Numbered from the stretch's first letter, positions 27,371 to 36,535 are shown. The stretch is 64,000 nucleotides of DNA from an uncultured Eubacteriales bacterium (GCA_900545495.1 UQZJ01000005.1:66759-130758); one strand, 5' to 3'. A program made the numbers and translations. The notes: generated by a model not told the origin, from the letters alone.

Positions 27371-28591
27371 TTATCCTGCCAGCAGCGTCTCCAGCCGCCG
27401 GCGGATGAGGGCGATAAGCCGGTCGTTGTCCGGCATCTCCTTCAGCTCCGCCGGGTCGCACAGGGGCGCCAGATCCTCGGAGAGATACCCCTCCTCGAAC
27501 ACGTCCAGTCCCGCCTGATAGAGGCAGTCGGCAAAATGCACCAGCGCGGCGCTGCCATCCAGCTCGCCCCGCTTCTTCAGGGCGCCGGACCACGCAGCCA
27601 TCGTCGCCAGCGGGTTGGTGGACACCTTTTCCCCCTTGCGCCAGCGGTAGAAATGGTCGGTGACCGTGCCGTGGGCGGCCTCGTACTCGAAATTGCCGTC
27701 CGGCGACACCAGCACGCTGGTCATCATGGGCAGCGAGCCGGAGGCGGCGGCAATGAGGTCGCTCATCACATCGCCGTCGTAGTTCTTGCAAGCCCAGATG
27801 ATACCGCCGGAGGAGCGGATGACCTTGGCGGCCACATCGTCGATGAGGGCGTAGCGATAATGGAGACCCGCCTGCTCAAAGGCGGCGCGGTACTCCTCGT
27901 CGAACACCTTCTGGAACAGCAGCTTGAACGTCTGGTCGTAGTCCTTGGAGATGGTGTCCTTGGAGGAGAACCAGACATCCTGCTTCACGTCCAGCGCGTA
28001 GGCGAAGCAGCAGCGGGCGAAGGACAGGATGGAGTCGTCCCGGTTGTGCATGGCCTGCAACACGCCGGGGCCGGTGAAGTCGTAGACCGTCTGGCGGCTC
28101 AGCTCCGCACCGTGGTCGTCGGTGAACACCAGCTCTGCCTTGCCGGGGCCGGGAACGCGGTACTCCACCGCCTTGTACACGTCGCCGTAGGCGTGGCGGG
28201 CGATGGTGATAGGCTTTTTCCAGCAGGTCACCACCGGCTTCACGCGGGAGATGAGGATAGGGGCGCGGAACACCGTGCCGTCCAGCGCCGCACGGATGGT
28301 TGCGTTGGGGGACTTCCACAGCTGCTTGAGGCCGTACTCCTCCTGCCGCTGGTAGTTGGGGGTGATGGTGGCGCACTTCACGCCCACATGGAGGCGCTTG
28401 ATGGCCTCCGCCGCCTGCCGGGTCACGGCGTCCTCCGTCTTGTCCCGGTTGGGCAGCGACAGGTCGTAATACTCGGTGTTCAGCTCCACAAAGGGCGTTA
28501 TCAGCTGATCCTTTATCATTCCCCACAGGATGTGGGTCATCTCATCGCCGTCCAGCTCGGCGATGGGGACAGGCATTTTGATCTTTTCCAT
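27371..28591 (-). CDS. icd: NADP-dependent isocitrate dehydrogenase (homodimeric, eukaryotic-like type)
   Basis: Oxidative decarboxylation of isocitrate to 2-oxoglutarate. 406 residues starting MEKIKMPVPIAELDGDEM, with ATIRAALDGTVFRAPI, KNYDGDVMSDLIA and EAAHGTVTDHFYRW, typical of the about 400-residue IDH class shared with eukaryotes rather than of the E. coli type. AGGAGG precedes ATG 28591; it follows the aconitase stop by 2 nt. Together with the aconitase and citrate synthase nearby it supplies 2-oxoglutarate for glutamate. Confidence 0.95.
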   Translation of the reverse strand: MEKIKMPVPIAELDGDEMTHILWGMIKDQLITPFVELNTEYYDLSLPNRDKTEDAVTRQAAEAIKRLHVGVKCATITPNYQRQEEYGLKQLWKSPNATIRAALDGTVFRAPILISRVKPVVTCWKKPITIARHAYGDVYKAVEYRVPGPGKAELVFTDDHGAELSRQTVYDFTGPGVLQAMHNRDDSILSFARCCFAYALDVKQDVWFSSKDTISKDYDQTFKLLFQKVFDEEYRAAFEQAGLHYRYALIDDVAAKVIRSSGGIIWACKNYDGDVMSDLIAAASGSLPMMTSVLVSPDGNFEYEAAHGTVTDHFYRWRKGEKVSTNPLATMAAWSGALKKRGELDGSAALVHFADCLYQAGLDVFEEGYLSEDLAPLCDPAELKEMPDNDRLIALIRRRLETLLAG

Positions 28592-28593
28592 CG

Positions 28594-30837
28594 TTACCTC
28601 CTGTTCTGCGCGGCGTAGTGGTTCATGAGGCAGCCGGTGAGCAGCAGCTCCCGCTCCTCCGCGTTGGTGTTCTTCAGGTACAGCGTCAGCGCCTGCGTCT
28701 GTCCGGCGTGGACGAGGACGGCGGGGAATTCCTCGTCGCCTCGCGCCACCTTCTCCCGGACAGCGGGGACGAAGATGAAATCCCCCGGTACGGCGTCGAA
28801 GGGCGCGCCGTCCGCCAGCGTAAAGGGCAGCATACCCCAGTTGACGCAGTTGGAGCGGTAGCGCTTGGTGGCGAAGTCGTAGCAGATATTGGCGCAGCCC
28901 CCCAGCACCCGCTGGCAGGACGCCGCCTGCTCCCGGGCGGAGCCGTCGCCGGGCTTGTTGGCAAAGAGCACAGAGCCGATGTGCATACGGGACAGGGCGC
29001 TCTCCGGCAGGTTCAGCGCCGCCAGCACCGCTTGCAGCTCCGGCGTCACCGTACCGGCGGCACGGGCCGCCTCCAGCGTCTGCGTGGCCTTGGCGCGAGG
29101 CACATAGTCCGGGTCGCGGCGGGACAGGGCGAACTCCGCCAGCTTCATGGGGTTGGAGCGGTAGGAGGACGTCTCGCCGGAGGGGATCAGCTCGTCGGTG
29201 GTGGTCACCTCGTCCCGCAGGACGGAGGCCACCTGCATGAGAAGATCGTCGGACAGGGCGGGAATGGCGGGCCACTCGGCAATATTGGGGCCGTACTTCA
29301 AGGGCGCATCCGGCTGCGCCTTGCCGAAGCCGAAGTAGACCCGGCGGTCGTACACCGCACGGTCGAACCGGCGCTGCACCGGCGCGGGCGGCGTGTAGTC
29401 CACGTCGGAGGCGGAGGTGAGGATGCCGTGGTTCCGCGCCGTGGCGGCGATGGAGCGGGCATCCATGAGGATCACGCCGGCAAGCTGACCGTCGGCGGGC
29501 TTGGAGCCCTCCCGGTTGGGGAAGTTGCGGGTGGTGTGACGGATGGACAGCCCATTGTTGGCGGGTACATCCCCCGCGCCGAAGCAGGGGCCGCAGAAGC
29601 AGGGCTTGAACAGTGCGCCGGAGGCCAGCAGGGACTGCTGGACGCCGTTTTCCATCAGCTCCAGATTGACGGGGACGGAGGGCGGATACACCGACAGGGA
29701 GAAATAGCCGCTGCCGGTGTCGTGGCCGTCCAGAATGGCGGCGGCCTCGGCGATGTTGTCGTACATACCGCCGGCACACCCGGCGATGACGCCCTGATCC
29801 ACCACCAGCTTGCCGTCTACCAGCTTATCCGTCAGATGCAGGCCCGCCTTACCGCCGAACTGGGCGGCGGCGCGCTTCTCCACCTCCCGCAGGTGGTCGC
29901 CGGGGTCGTGGAGCAGCTCGCGGAGCGTCACCGCCTCGGAGGGGTGGAACGGCAGGGCGGCCATAGGCTCCATGCGGTCAAGGTCGATGGTGATCATGCC
30001 GTCGTAGTACGCGCCGTCCTGCGGGTGCAGGGCGGTGAAGGTCTCCGGACGGCCATGGAGGGCCAGATAGTCCGTCACGGCGCCGTCCGTCTCCCAGATG
30101 GAGCTGAGGCAGGCGGTCTCTGTGGTCATCACGTCGATGCCGATGCGGTAGTCCATGGGTAGGCGGGACACGGCGGGGCCGGCAAATTCCAGCACCTTAT
30201 TCTTCACGAAGCCGTTCTTGTACACCGCGCCGCACAGGGCGATGGCCACGTCGTGGGGGCCGACGCCGCGGGGCGGCTGGCCGGTGAGCCACACCAGAAT
30301 GACCTCCGGCGCGGCGATGTCGTAGGTGTTTTTCAGCAGCTGCTTGACGATCTCCGGGCCGCCCTCCCCCACGCCCATGGTACCCAGCGCACCGTAGCGT
30401 GTGTGGCTGTCGGAGCCCAGGATCATGCGGCCGCAGCCGCTCATCATCTCCCGTGCGTACTGGTGGATCACCGCCTGATTGGCGGGGACGTAGTCGCCGC
30501 CGTACTTGATGGCGGCGGACAGGCCGAACACATGGTCGTCCTCGTTGATGGTGCCGCCCACGGCGCACAGGCTATTGTGGCAGTTGGTCAGCACATAGGG
30601 TACGGGAAACTCCGTCATGCCGCTGGCCTTGGCGGTCTGGATCACGCCCACATAGGTGATATCGTGGGAGATGAGACTGTCAAAGGTCAGGTGCAGCAGG
30701 CCGTCCCCCGCCGGGGTATCGTGGCGGCGAAGGATCTGGTAGGCCATGGTCTTTTCCCGCGCCGCCGGTACGGCAGCCTCGGCAGGGGTGGGGACGCCGC
30801 CCTGTAGGGTGACGCCGCCGTGATGCAGTTGGATCAT
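28594..30837 (-). CDS. Aconitase-family hydratase
   Basis: Probably isomerises citrate to isocitrate, given the genes on either side. 747 residues. [4Fe-4S] ligands appear in VIAGCAGGMYDN and KPCFCGPCFGAGD; MILGSDSHTRYGALGTMGVGEGG and SIRHTTRNFPNREG are further aconitase-superfamily blocks, and the C-terminal swivel domain ends near NCVNWGMLPFTL. The length and blocks fit the Clostridia-type aconitase/hydratase rather than AcnA (about 900). Start ATG 30837 with AAGGAG. Confidence 0.88.
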   Translation of the reverse strand: MIQLHHGGVTLQGGVPTPAEAAVPAAREKTMAYQILRRHDTPAGDGLLHLTFDSLISHDITYVGVIQTAKASGMTEFPVPYVLTNCHNSLCAVGGTINEDDHVFGLSAAIKYGGDYVPANQAVIHQYAREMMSGCGRMILGSDSHTRYGALGTMGVGEGGPEIVKQLLKNTYDIAAPEVILVWLTGQPPRGVGPHDVAIALCGAVYKNGFVKNKVLEFAGPAVSRLPMDYRIGIDVMTTETACLSSIWETDGAVTDYLALHGRPETFTALHPQDGAYYDGMITIDLDRMEPMAALPFHPSEAVTLRELLHDPGDHLREVEKRAAAQFGGKAGLHLTDKLVDGKLVVDQGVIAGCAGGMYDNIAEAAAILDGHDTGSGYFSLSVYPPSVPVNLELMENGVQQSLLASGALFKPCFCGPCFGAGDVPANNGLSIRHTTRNFPNREGSKPADGQLAGVILMDARSIAATARNHGILTSASDVDYTPPAPVQRRFDRAVYDRRVYFGFGKAQPDAPLKYGPNIAEWPAIPALSDDLLMQVASVLRDEVTTTDELIPSGETSSYRSNPMKLAEFALSRRDPDYVPRAKATQTLEAARAAGTVTPELQAVLAALNLPESALSRMHIGSVLFANKPGDGSAREQAASCQRVLGGCANICYDFATKRYRSNCVNWGMLPFTLADGAPFDAVPGDFIFVPAVREKVARGDEEFPAVLVHAGQTQALTLYLKNTNAEERELLLTGCLMNHYAAQNRR

Positions 30838-30888
30838 ATGGTCACGCTCCTTTTCGGAGAATTTTTACAGGTATATCCTATGGATACC

Positions 30889-30916
30889 AGTATAACAGAT
30901 TTTTCCCGTATCGCAA
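30889..30916 (-). promoter_or_regulatory. Promoter of the aconitase-icd operon
   Basis: Minus strand: TTGCGA (30911-30916), 16-bp spacer, TATACT (30889-30894). It lies in the 274-bp divergent region shared with citrate synthase, whose centre (about 30920-31010) is AT-rich and could hold a regulator site that I cannot name. Confidence 0.65.
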
Positions 30917-31030
30917 GCCCCAAAATGAAAGTGTGCGAATTTTTTATTGCATTTTATCCGTCTTATTTTGCCGCTTTCTCGTATTGCCAAGAAAGATTTC
31001 CGTCATTTATGAAATTTACTGTTTTTTAAC

Positions 31031-31059
31031 TTGCAAAACAATCATTGCCGCGCTATAAT
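31031..31059 (+). promoter_or_regulatory. Promoter of citrate synthase
   Basis: TTGCAA (31031-31036), 17-bp spacer, TATAAT (31054-31059); predicted start near 31066. Confidence 0.8.
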
Positions 31060-31111
31060 CGGAGCAACAGGATAAAAGGCCCGCACCCGGTGCGGGGGAA
31101 AGGAATGCATC

Positions 31112-32500
31112 ATGGTCGAAAGAAACAACGGTATTCTGGAACGCTATACAGGGCCGCTGAGCCGCCGTATTCAAGAGGAATACGCCATCGGAGAGGAGTT
31201 CTACCACGGCGAGGTCAAGAAGGGTCTGCGAAACAGCGACGGCACCGGCGTGCTGGTAGGCGTCACCAAGGTGGGCAGTGTGCAGGGCTACCTGCTGCAG
31301 GACGGCCAGCGGGTGCCTACCCCCGGCCGCCTGTACTACCGGGGCATCGAGCTGAACGACATCGTGGAGGCACACCGCAAGGCAGGTACCTTCGGCTTTG
31401 AGGAGGTGGCCTACCTGCTGCTGATGGGCTTCCTGCCCACCAAGGATGAGCTGGCGCGGTTCGACCGGATCATGAGTCAGGCGCGGAAGCTGCCGGAGGG
31501 CTTCACCGAGGGCATGATCATGCGTCACCCCAGCGAGAATGTGATGAATGAGCTGGCCCGCAGCGTACTGAGTCTGTACTCCTACGACCCCGACCCGGAC
31601 GATACGTCCATCGCCAATCTGCTGCTGCAGTCTGTGAAGCTCATCGGCTGCTTCCCCTCCATCGTGGCCAACTCCTACGCGGTGAAGCGCCACTATTTCC
31701 AGGGGGACTCCCTGCACATCCACTTCCCCGTTCCGGAGCTGTCCACGGCGGAGAACTTCCTGCGGATGATCCGGCCGGACACCAACTATACCGAGGAGGA
31801 GGCCCATCTGCTGGACATGATGCTCATGGTCCACGCAGAGCACGGCGGCGGCAACAACTCCACCTTCGTGTGCCGCGCCATGTCCTCCAGCGGAACGGAC
31901 ACATACAGCGCCATCGCCGGGGCCGTCGGCTCTTTGAAGGGCCCGCTCCACGGCGGCGCTAACGCCAAGGTCATGGAGATGTTCCACTACATCAAGGAGA
32001 ACGTAGACCCCCATGACGACGGCTCCATCCGGGATTATCTGAACAAGCTGCTGGACAAGGAGGCGGGCGACCACTCCGGCAAGCTGTACGGCCTCGGTCA
32101 CGCGGTATACACCATCTCCGACCCCCGCGCCGTGCTGCTGAAGAAGTACGCCCAGCATCTGGCGGAGATCAAGGGCTACGCCGAGGACTTCGCCCTTTTG
32201 CAGAAGGTGGAGGAGCTGGGCATCCCGCTGGTGCAGGAACGCCGCCACGACGACACGCCGCTGTGCGCCAACGTGGATATGTACTCCGGCTTGGTATACA
32301 CCATGCTGGGCATCCCGCCGGATGTGTTCACGCCGCTGTTTGCCTCCGCCCGTATCGCGGGCTGGTGCGCCAACCGCATGGAGGAGCTGATCACCTGCCG
32401 CCGCATCATGCGTCCGGCGTATCGCGCCGTCACCATCCACGGGCATTACATCCCCATGGAGGAGCGGACGGCACACCTCACCGATGTTCCCAACGACTAA
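31112..32500 (+). CDS. gltA: Citrate synthase
   Basis: Condenses acetyl-CoA and oxaloacetate to citrate. 462 residues with the catalytic blocks HAEHGGGNNSTF, GSLKGPLHGGANAKVMEM and GLGHAVYTISDPRA. Starts at ATG 31112 after AAAGGAA. The N-terminal extension of about 70 residues relative to short bacterial forms is part of the family seen in Clostridia. Diverges from aconitase-icd, so the three genes form a complete oxidative branch to 2-oxoglutarate. A 2-methylcitrate synthase role is less likely because no prp genes are near. Confidence 0.95.
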   Translation: MVERNNGILERYTGPLSRRIQEEYAIGEEFYHGEVKKGLRNSDGTGVLVGVTKVGSVQGYLLQDGQRVPTPGRLYYRGIELNDIVEAHRKAGTFGFEEVAYLLLMGFLPTKDELARFDRIMSQARKLPEGFTEGMIMRHPSENVMNELARSVLSLYSYDPDPDDTSIANLLLQSVKLIGCFPSIVANSYAVKRHYFQGDSLHIHFPVPELSTAENFLRMIRPDTNYTEEEAHLLDMMLMVHAEHGGGNNSTFVCRAMSSSGTDTYSAIAGAVGSLKGPLHGGANAKVMEMFHYIKENVDPHDDGSIRDYLNKLLDKEAGDHSGKLYGLGHAVYTISDPRAVLLKKYAQHLAEIKGYAEDFALLQKVEELGIPLVQERRHDDTPLCANVDMYSGLVYTMLGIPPDVFTPLFASARIAGWCANRMEELITCRRIMRPAYRAVTIHGHYIPMEERTAHLTDVPND

Positions 32501-32510
32501 CACTGCGCAG

Positions 32511-32550
32511 AAGGCTCCCGGCCAGTTGAACTGGCCGGGAGCCTTTTTTT
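32511..32550. terminator. Terminator between citrate synthase and proA (convergent)
   Basis: Near-perfect palindrome with 17-bp arms (32511-32527 and 32529-32545) about one central base, followed by T5. Its last base touches the proA stop codon. Confidence 0.9.
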
Positions 32551-33806
32551 CAGCGGATCTGTCCGTCGCCGGTGACGACGTATTTGTAGGTGCTCAGCTC
32601 GTCCAGCCCCATGGGGCCGCGGGCATGGAGCTTCTGGGTGGAGATACCCATCTCGCAGCCCAGGCCGAACTCGCCGCCGTCGGTAAAGCGGGTGGACACG
32701 TTGACATACACGGCGGCGCTGTCCACCTGCCGGGTGAACTGCCGGGCAGCGGCGGCATCCTCCGTTACGATGCAGTCGCTGTGGTGGGTGGAGTGGGCGG
32801 CGATGTGGGCGATGGCGTCGTCCAGACTGTCCACCACCGCCACAGCCAGAATGTAATCGAGAAATTCGGTGTCGAAGTCCGTATCCGCAGCAGGCGTGCC
32901 GTCGATGACGGCGGCGGCGCGGCGGTCAAGGCGCAGCTCCACCGGCTGCTGCCCGGCGGCGATACGCGCGTCCACCAGCGCCCGGCGCAGCATGGGCAGG
33001 AACTTGTCCGCCACGGCGGCATGGACAAGGCAGACCTCCTCGGCGTTGCAGACGGAGGGACGGCTGGTCTTGGCGTTGGTGATGATCCGCACCGCCTTTT
33101 CCAGATCGGCGGCGGCGTCCACGTAGACATGGCAGATGCCGGTGCCCGTTTCGATGCAGGGAACGGCGGCGTTCTCTACACAGGCGCGGATCAGTCCCGC
33201 GCCGCCCCGGGGGATCAGCAGATCCACCAGCCCGCGAGCCTGCATGATGTCGTTGGCGCTCTGGTGGCTGGTATCCTCCACGATGTTGACGATGTCCGCA
33301 TCGCCGCCGGCGGCGGTGATGCCGTCCTTCAACGCGCCCACGATGGCGCGGCAGGAGCGGTAGGCCTCCCGCCCGCTGCGGAGCATACAGACATTGCCGC
33401 TTTTGACGGCCAGCGCCGCCGCGTCGGAGGTGACGTTGGGACGGCTCTCATAGATGATGGCCACCAGTCCCAGCGGCACCTGTACCTTGGTGATGGTCAT
33501 GCCGTTGGGGCGGGTGAACTGATCCAGCACGCGGCCGGTGTGGTCGGACAGCGCGGCGGCGGCGCGAACGCCGTCGGCCATGGCGCGGATGCGCCCCTCG
33601 TCCAGCCGCAGACGGTCCAGCATGACGGCAGAGATATGCCCCTGCGCGTCCGCCATATCCTGCCCGTTGGCGTCGAGGATGGCGGGGATGTGGGACTCCA
33701 GCGCGTCTGCCATGGCCAGCAGGAGGCGGTTTTTCTCCTCCTCACCGGCGGCGCTCAGTGCGGGCCACGCGGCCTTCGTCCGCTTCAAAAGCTCCATAGT
33801 GGTCAT
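32550..33806 (-). CDS. proA: Glutamate-5-semialdehyde dehydrogenase (gamma-glutamyl phosphate reductase)
   Basis: Second step of proline synthesis, NADPH reduction of glutamyl-5-phosphate. 418 residues; NGMTITKVQVPLGLVAIIYE, the catalytic Cys region SVCNAEEVCLVH and the ending HARGPMGLDELSTYKY are typical. Overlaps the 3' end of proB by 4 nt, so the pair is translationally coupled. Confidence 0.97.
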   Translation of the reverse strand: MTTMELLKRTKAAWPALSAAGEEEKNRLLLAMADALESHIPAILDANGQDMADAQGHISAVMLDRLRLDEGRIRAMADGVRAAAALSDHTGRVLDQFTRPNGMTITKVQVPLGLVAIIYESRPNVTSDAAALAVKSGNVCMLRSGREAYRSCRAIVGALKDGITAAGGDADIVNIVEDTSHQSANDIMQARGLVDLLIPRGGAGLIRACVENAAVPCIETGTGICHVYVDAAADLEKAVRIITNAKTSRPSVCNAEEVCLVHAAVADKFLPMLRRALVDARIAAGQQPVELRLDRRAAAVIDGTPAADTDFDTEFLDYILAVAVVDSLDDAIAHIAAHSTHHSDCIVTEDAAAARQFTRQVDSAAVYVNVSTRFTDGGEFGLGCEMGISTQKLHARGPMGLDELSTYKYVVTGDGQIR

Positions 33807-34579
33807 ATAACAGCCCTCCCTGTCAGAAATCTGGTACCCACGGGTCTGCCCTCGGCAATGTCGTACAGCACCTCCGGCTTGCTGCCGTTGGCGATGACCA
33901 TTTCGCAGCCTGCGGCGGTGGCGATGGCGGCGGCGCGGAGCTTGGTGACCATGCCGCCGGTGCCGAGGCCGGTGCTGCTGTCCTCCGCCAGCGTGTAGAG
34001 GTCGTCGTCCACCCGCTCCACTACGGAGATCAGGTGGGCGTCGGCATGGCGGCGGGGGTCGCGGTCGTACAGGCCGTCGATGTCCGACAGCAGCACCAGC
34101 AGATCGGCGGAGATGGTAGCCGCCACCTCTGCGGACAGGGTATCGTTGTCGCCGATGACGATCTCATCGGTGGAGACGGTGTCGTTCTCGTTGAGGACGG
34201 GCAGCGCGCCCAGCTCCAGCAGACGGCCCAGGGTGTTGTGGAAATTCTCCTTCCGGGCGCCGTCGGCAATATCCGGCGCAGTGATAAGCAGCTGTGCCAC
34301 GGTGTGGTTATACTCCGTAAACAGCTTGTCGTAGATATACATCAGCTCGCACTGTCCCACGGCGGCTGCCGCCTGCTTGGTGGGCATATCGGCGGGGCGC
34401 CCCGGCAGATTCAGCTTCCCCACGCCCATGCCGATGGCGCCGGAGGACACCAGAATGATCTGATGCCCCGCGTTTTTCAGGTCGCTGAGCACCTTGCACA
34501 GCCGCTCCATCCGCTGGATGTTCAAGCGCCCTGTGGCGTGGGCCAGTGTGGAGGTGCCCACCTTTACAACGATACGCAT
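33803..34579 (-). CDS. proB: Glutamate 5-kinase (without PUA domain)
   Basis: First step of proline synthesis: ATP-dependent phosphorylation of glutamate. 258 residues comprising only the amino-acid-kinase domain (VVKVGTSTLAHATG, LVSSGAIGMGVGKL, LNENDTVSTDEI, GTGGMVTKLRAA); the C-terminal PUA domain of the E. coli and Bacillus enzymes is absent, as in several Clostridia. Feedback sites lie in the kinase domain and may remain. Confidence 0.96.
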   Translation of the reverse strand: MRIVVKVGTSTLAHATGRLNIQRMERLCKVLSDLKNAGHQIILVSSGAIGMGVGKLNLPGRPADMPTKQAAAAVGQCELMYIYDKLFTEYNHTVAQLLITAPDIADGARKENFHNTLGRLLELGALPVLNENDTVSTDEIVIGDNDTLSAEVAATISADLLVLLSDIDGLYDRDPRRHADAHLISVVERVDDDLYTLAEDSSTGLGTGGMVTKLRAAAIATAAGCEMVIANGSKPEVLYDIAEGRPVGTRFLTGRAVI

Positions 34580-34623
34580 ACCATCTCTCCCTTTCGGCCC
34601 GTCCGGACCGTTGTTTTTTGCAC

Positions 34624-34652
34624 ATTATAGGGCAACACCTCTCAAATTGCAA
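34624..34652 (-). promoter_or_regulatory. Promoter of proBA
   Basis: Minus strand: TTGCAA (34647-34652), 17-bp spacer, TATAAT (34624-34629). No T-box or other leader structure fits in the remaining 40-nt leader. Confidence 0.8.
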
Positions 34653-34701
34653 GGGCTGGACGAGGGTAAATTGATGCGGTGTGCTTTTTTGCTTTACTGT
34701 G

Positions 34702-34729
34702 TTGCTTTTTGACGGAGATATGCTATAAT
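34702..34729 (+). promoter_or_regulatory. Promoter of the flavodoxin-like reductase
   Basis: TTGCTT (34702-34707), 16-bp spacer, TATAAT (34724-34729); AAGGAGG follows before the gene. Confidence 0.65.
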
Positions 34730-34760
34730 CTGGCCAGAATATCACCAAGGAGGTCTGTCT

Positions 34761-35381
34761 ATGAAGGCATTGCTCATCAACGGAAGTCCCCGCGAACGGG
34801 GCTGCACCTACACGGCGCTGTCCGAGCTGGCGCAGGCGCTGGAGGCCGAGGGCATCGAAACGGAGATCATACAGGCCGGCGCCCGCACCACCCACGGCTG
34901 CATCGCCTGCGGCAAGTGCCGCGAGACCGGCAAATGCGTGTTTGACGACGTGGTGAACGAGACCGCGCCCAAGCTGGCCCAGGCCGACGCGCTGGTCATC
35001 GGCGCGCCGGTGTACTACGCCTCCCCCGCCGGCGGCGCCATCTCCTTTATGGATCGGCTGTTTCACAGCACCGGCATCGACATGACCATGAAGGTAGGCG
35101 CGGCAGTGGTATCCTGCCGCCGAGGCGGCAACACCTCCAGCTTTGATGTGCTGAACAAGTATTTCACCATCGCCGGGATGCCCATCGCCAGCAGCCAGTA
35201 CTGGAACATGGTATACGGCAACACACCGGAGGAGGTCCGCAAGGATTTGGAGGGGCTCCAGACCATGCGGACGCTGGGGCGGAACATGGCGTTTCTCATG
35301 AAGTCCATCGCGCTGGGCAAGGCACAGTACGGCCTGCCGGAGAAGGAAGCGTCCATCGTCACCAGCTTTCACCACGACTAA
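34761..35381 (+). CDS. Flavodoxin-family NAD(P)H-dependent FMN reductase / iron-sulfur flavoprotein-like
   Basis: 206 residues. N-terminal FMN-phosphate loop LLINGSPRERGCTYTAL and a second flavin loop APVYYASPAGGA. Between them, CIACGKCRETGKC carries three cysteines (Cys-x2-Cys-x5-Cys), a pattern seen in iron-sulfur flavoproteins, where it binds [4Fe-4S] together with one more Cys. The electron partner is unknown. Followed 79 nt later by another FMN enzyme. Confidence 0.85.
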   Translation: MKALLINGSPRERGCTYTALSELAQALEAEGIETEIIQAGARTTHGCIACGKCRETGKCVFDDVVNETAPKLAQADALVIGAPVYYASPAGGAISFMDRLFHSTGIDMTMKVGAAVVSCRRGGNTSSFDVLNKYFTIAGMPIASSQYWNMVYGNTPEEVRKDLEGLQTMRTLGRNMAFLMKSIALGKAQYGLPEKEASIVTSFHHD

Positions 35382-35460
35382 AGTAAAAAACAGGGTTGCT
35401 TTTTTCCGCCGAGAGAGTAAAATGTCGGTACGCATTGCTGAATAACGGAGGTACATATTC

Positions 35461-36480
35461 ATGACATATCAGGAGATCCTGAACAACGCCCGCACCTGCA
35501 TGGGCCCCTACTGCAAGTCCTGCCCCACCTGCAACGGCCTTGCGTGCAAGAACACCGTGCCCGGCCCCGGCGCCAAGGGCATCGGCACCGGCTTCATCCG
35601 CAACTACCAGAAGTGGCAGGAGCTGTGCGTCAACATGGACACCATCTGCGAGAACAAGCCGGTGGACACATCCTATAACTTCTTCGGCAAGCAGGTGGTG
35701 CTGCCGGTGTTCGCCGCTCCTGTGGGCGCTATGCAGCTGCACTACGGCGACAAGTACGACGACCTGACCTACAACGACATTCTGGTGTCCGCCTGCGCCG
35801 ACGCCGGGATCGCCGCCTTCACCGGCGACGGCACCAACCCCGCCGTCATTGAGGCGGCTGCGGAGGCGCTGAAGAAGAACCACGGCTGCGGCGTACCCAC
35901 GGTGAAGCCCTGGAACATGGCGCTGGTGGAGGAGAAGATGGCGCTGGTCAAGGCCGCCGATCCCATCGCCATCGCCATGGATATCGACGCGGCGGGTCTG
36001 CCCTTCCTGAAGAACCTGACCCCTCCCGCCGGCAGCAAGACGGTGGAGGAGCTGCGTCAGATCGCGGAGAAGGCGGAGAAGCCCTTCATCCTCAAGGGCA
36101 TTATGACGGTAGCCGGCGCGAAGAAGGCGCTGGAGGCCGGCGCCAGCGGCATCGTGGTCAGCAACCACGGCGGCCGCGTGCTGGATCAGTGTCCCGCCAC
36201 GGCGGAGGTGCTGCCCGCCATTGCCGACGCGGTGGGCGGTCAGATGACCATTCTGGTGGACGGCGGCATCCGCACCGGCATGGATGTGTTCAAGGCGCTG
36301 GCGCTGGGCGCGGACGCCGTGCTGATCGGCCGTCCCTTCGTGAACATGGTCTACGGCGGCGGCGCCGAGGGCGTGCAGGTCTATGTGGACAAGCTGAAGG
36401 CCGAGCTGGCCGACACCATGGCCATGTGCGGCGCACACTGTCTGGCCGACATCAAGCGCTCCATGATCTTCGGCTACTGA
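35461..36480 (+). CDS. FMN-dependent alpha-hydroxy-acid oxidase-family protein with Cys-rich N-terminus
   Basis: 339 residues with the TIM-barrel FMN fold of lactate oxidase and lactate/glycolate dehydrogenases. Visible: the FMN block VFAAPVGAMQLHYG, catalytic-His region IVVSNHGGRVLDQCP with the HGGR signature, LVDGGIRTGMDVFKAL and LIGRPFV. Odd: residues 13-29 contain five cysteines (CMGPYCKSCPTCNGLAC), not found in lactate oxidase, which suggests a metal or Fe-S site or a redox switch. Substrate unknown. A weak promoter (TTGCTT, TAAAAT) lies just upstream. Confidence 0.85.
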   Translation: MTYQEILNNARTCMGPYCKSCPTCNGLACKNTVPGPGAKGIGTGFIRNYQKWQELCVNMDTICENKPVDTSYNFFGKQVVLPVFAAPVGAMQLHYGDKYDDLTYNDILVSACADAGIAAFTGDGTNPAVIEAAAEALKKNHGCGVPTVKPWNMALVEEKMALVKAADPIAIAMDIDAAGLPFLKNLTPPAGSKTVEELRQIAEKAEKPFILKGIMTVAGAKKALEAGASGIVVSNHGGRVLDQCPATAEVLPAIADAVGGQMTILVDGGIRTGMDVFKALALGADAVLIGRPFVNMVYGGGAEGVQVYVDKLKAELADTMAMCGAHCLADIKRSMIFGY

Positions 36481-36497
36481 GCGTAAAATTTCCTATC

Positions 36498-36528
36498 GAG
36501 ACCGGGGGCCGGCGGCTCCCGGTCTTTT
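36498..36528 (+). terminator. Terminator of the alpha-hydroxy-acid oxidase-like gene
   Basis: Stem of about 9 bp around an 11-nt GC-rich loop, followed by TTTT. Confidence 0.7.
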
Positions 36529-36535
36529 CTCCACA

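Noticed and set aside
27371..29779. One 802-codon frame covering part of the aconitase and all of icd
   Set aside because: The upstream 395 codons are an out-of-frame reading of the aconitase gene; icd has its own ATG at 28591 with AGGAGG.
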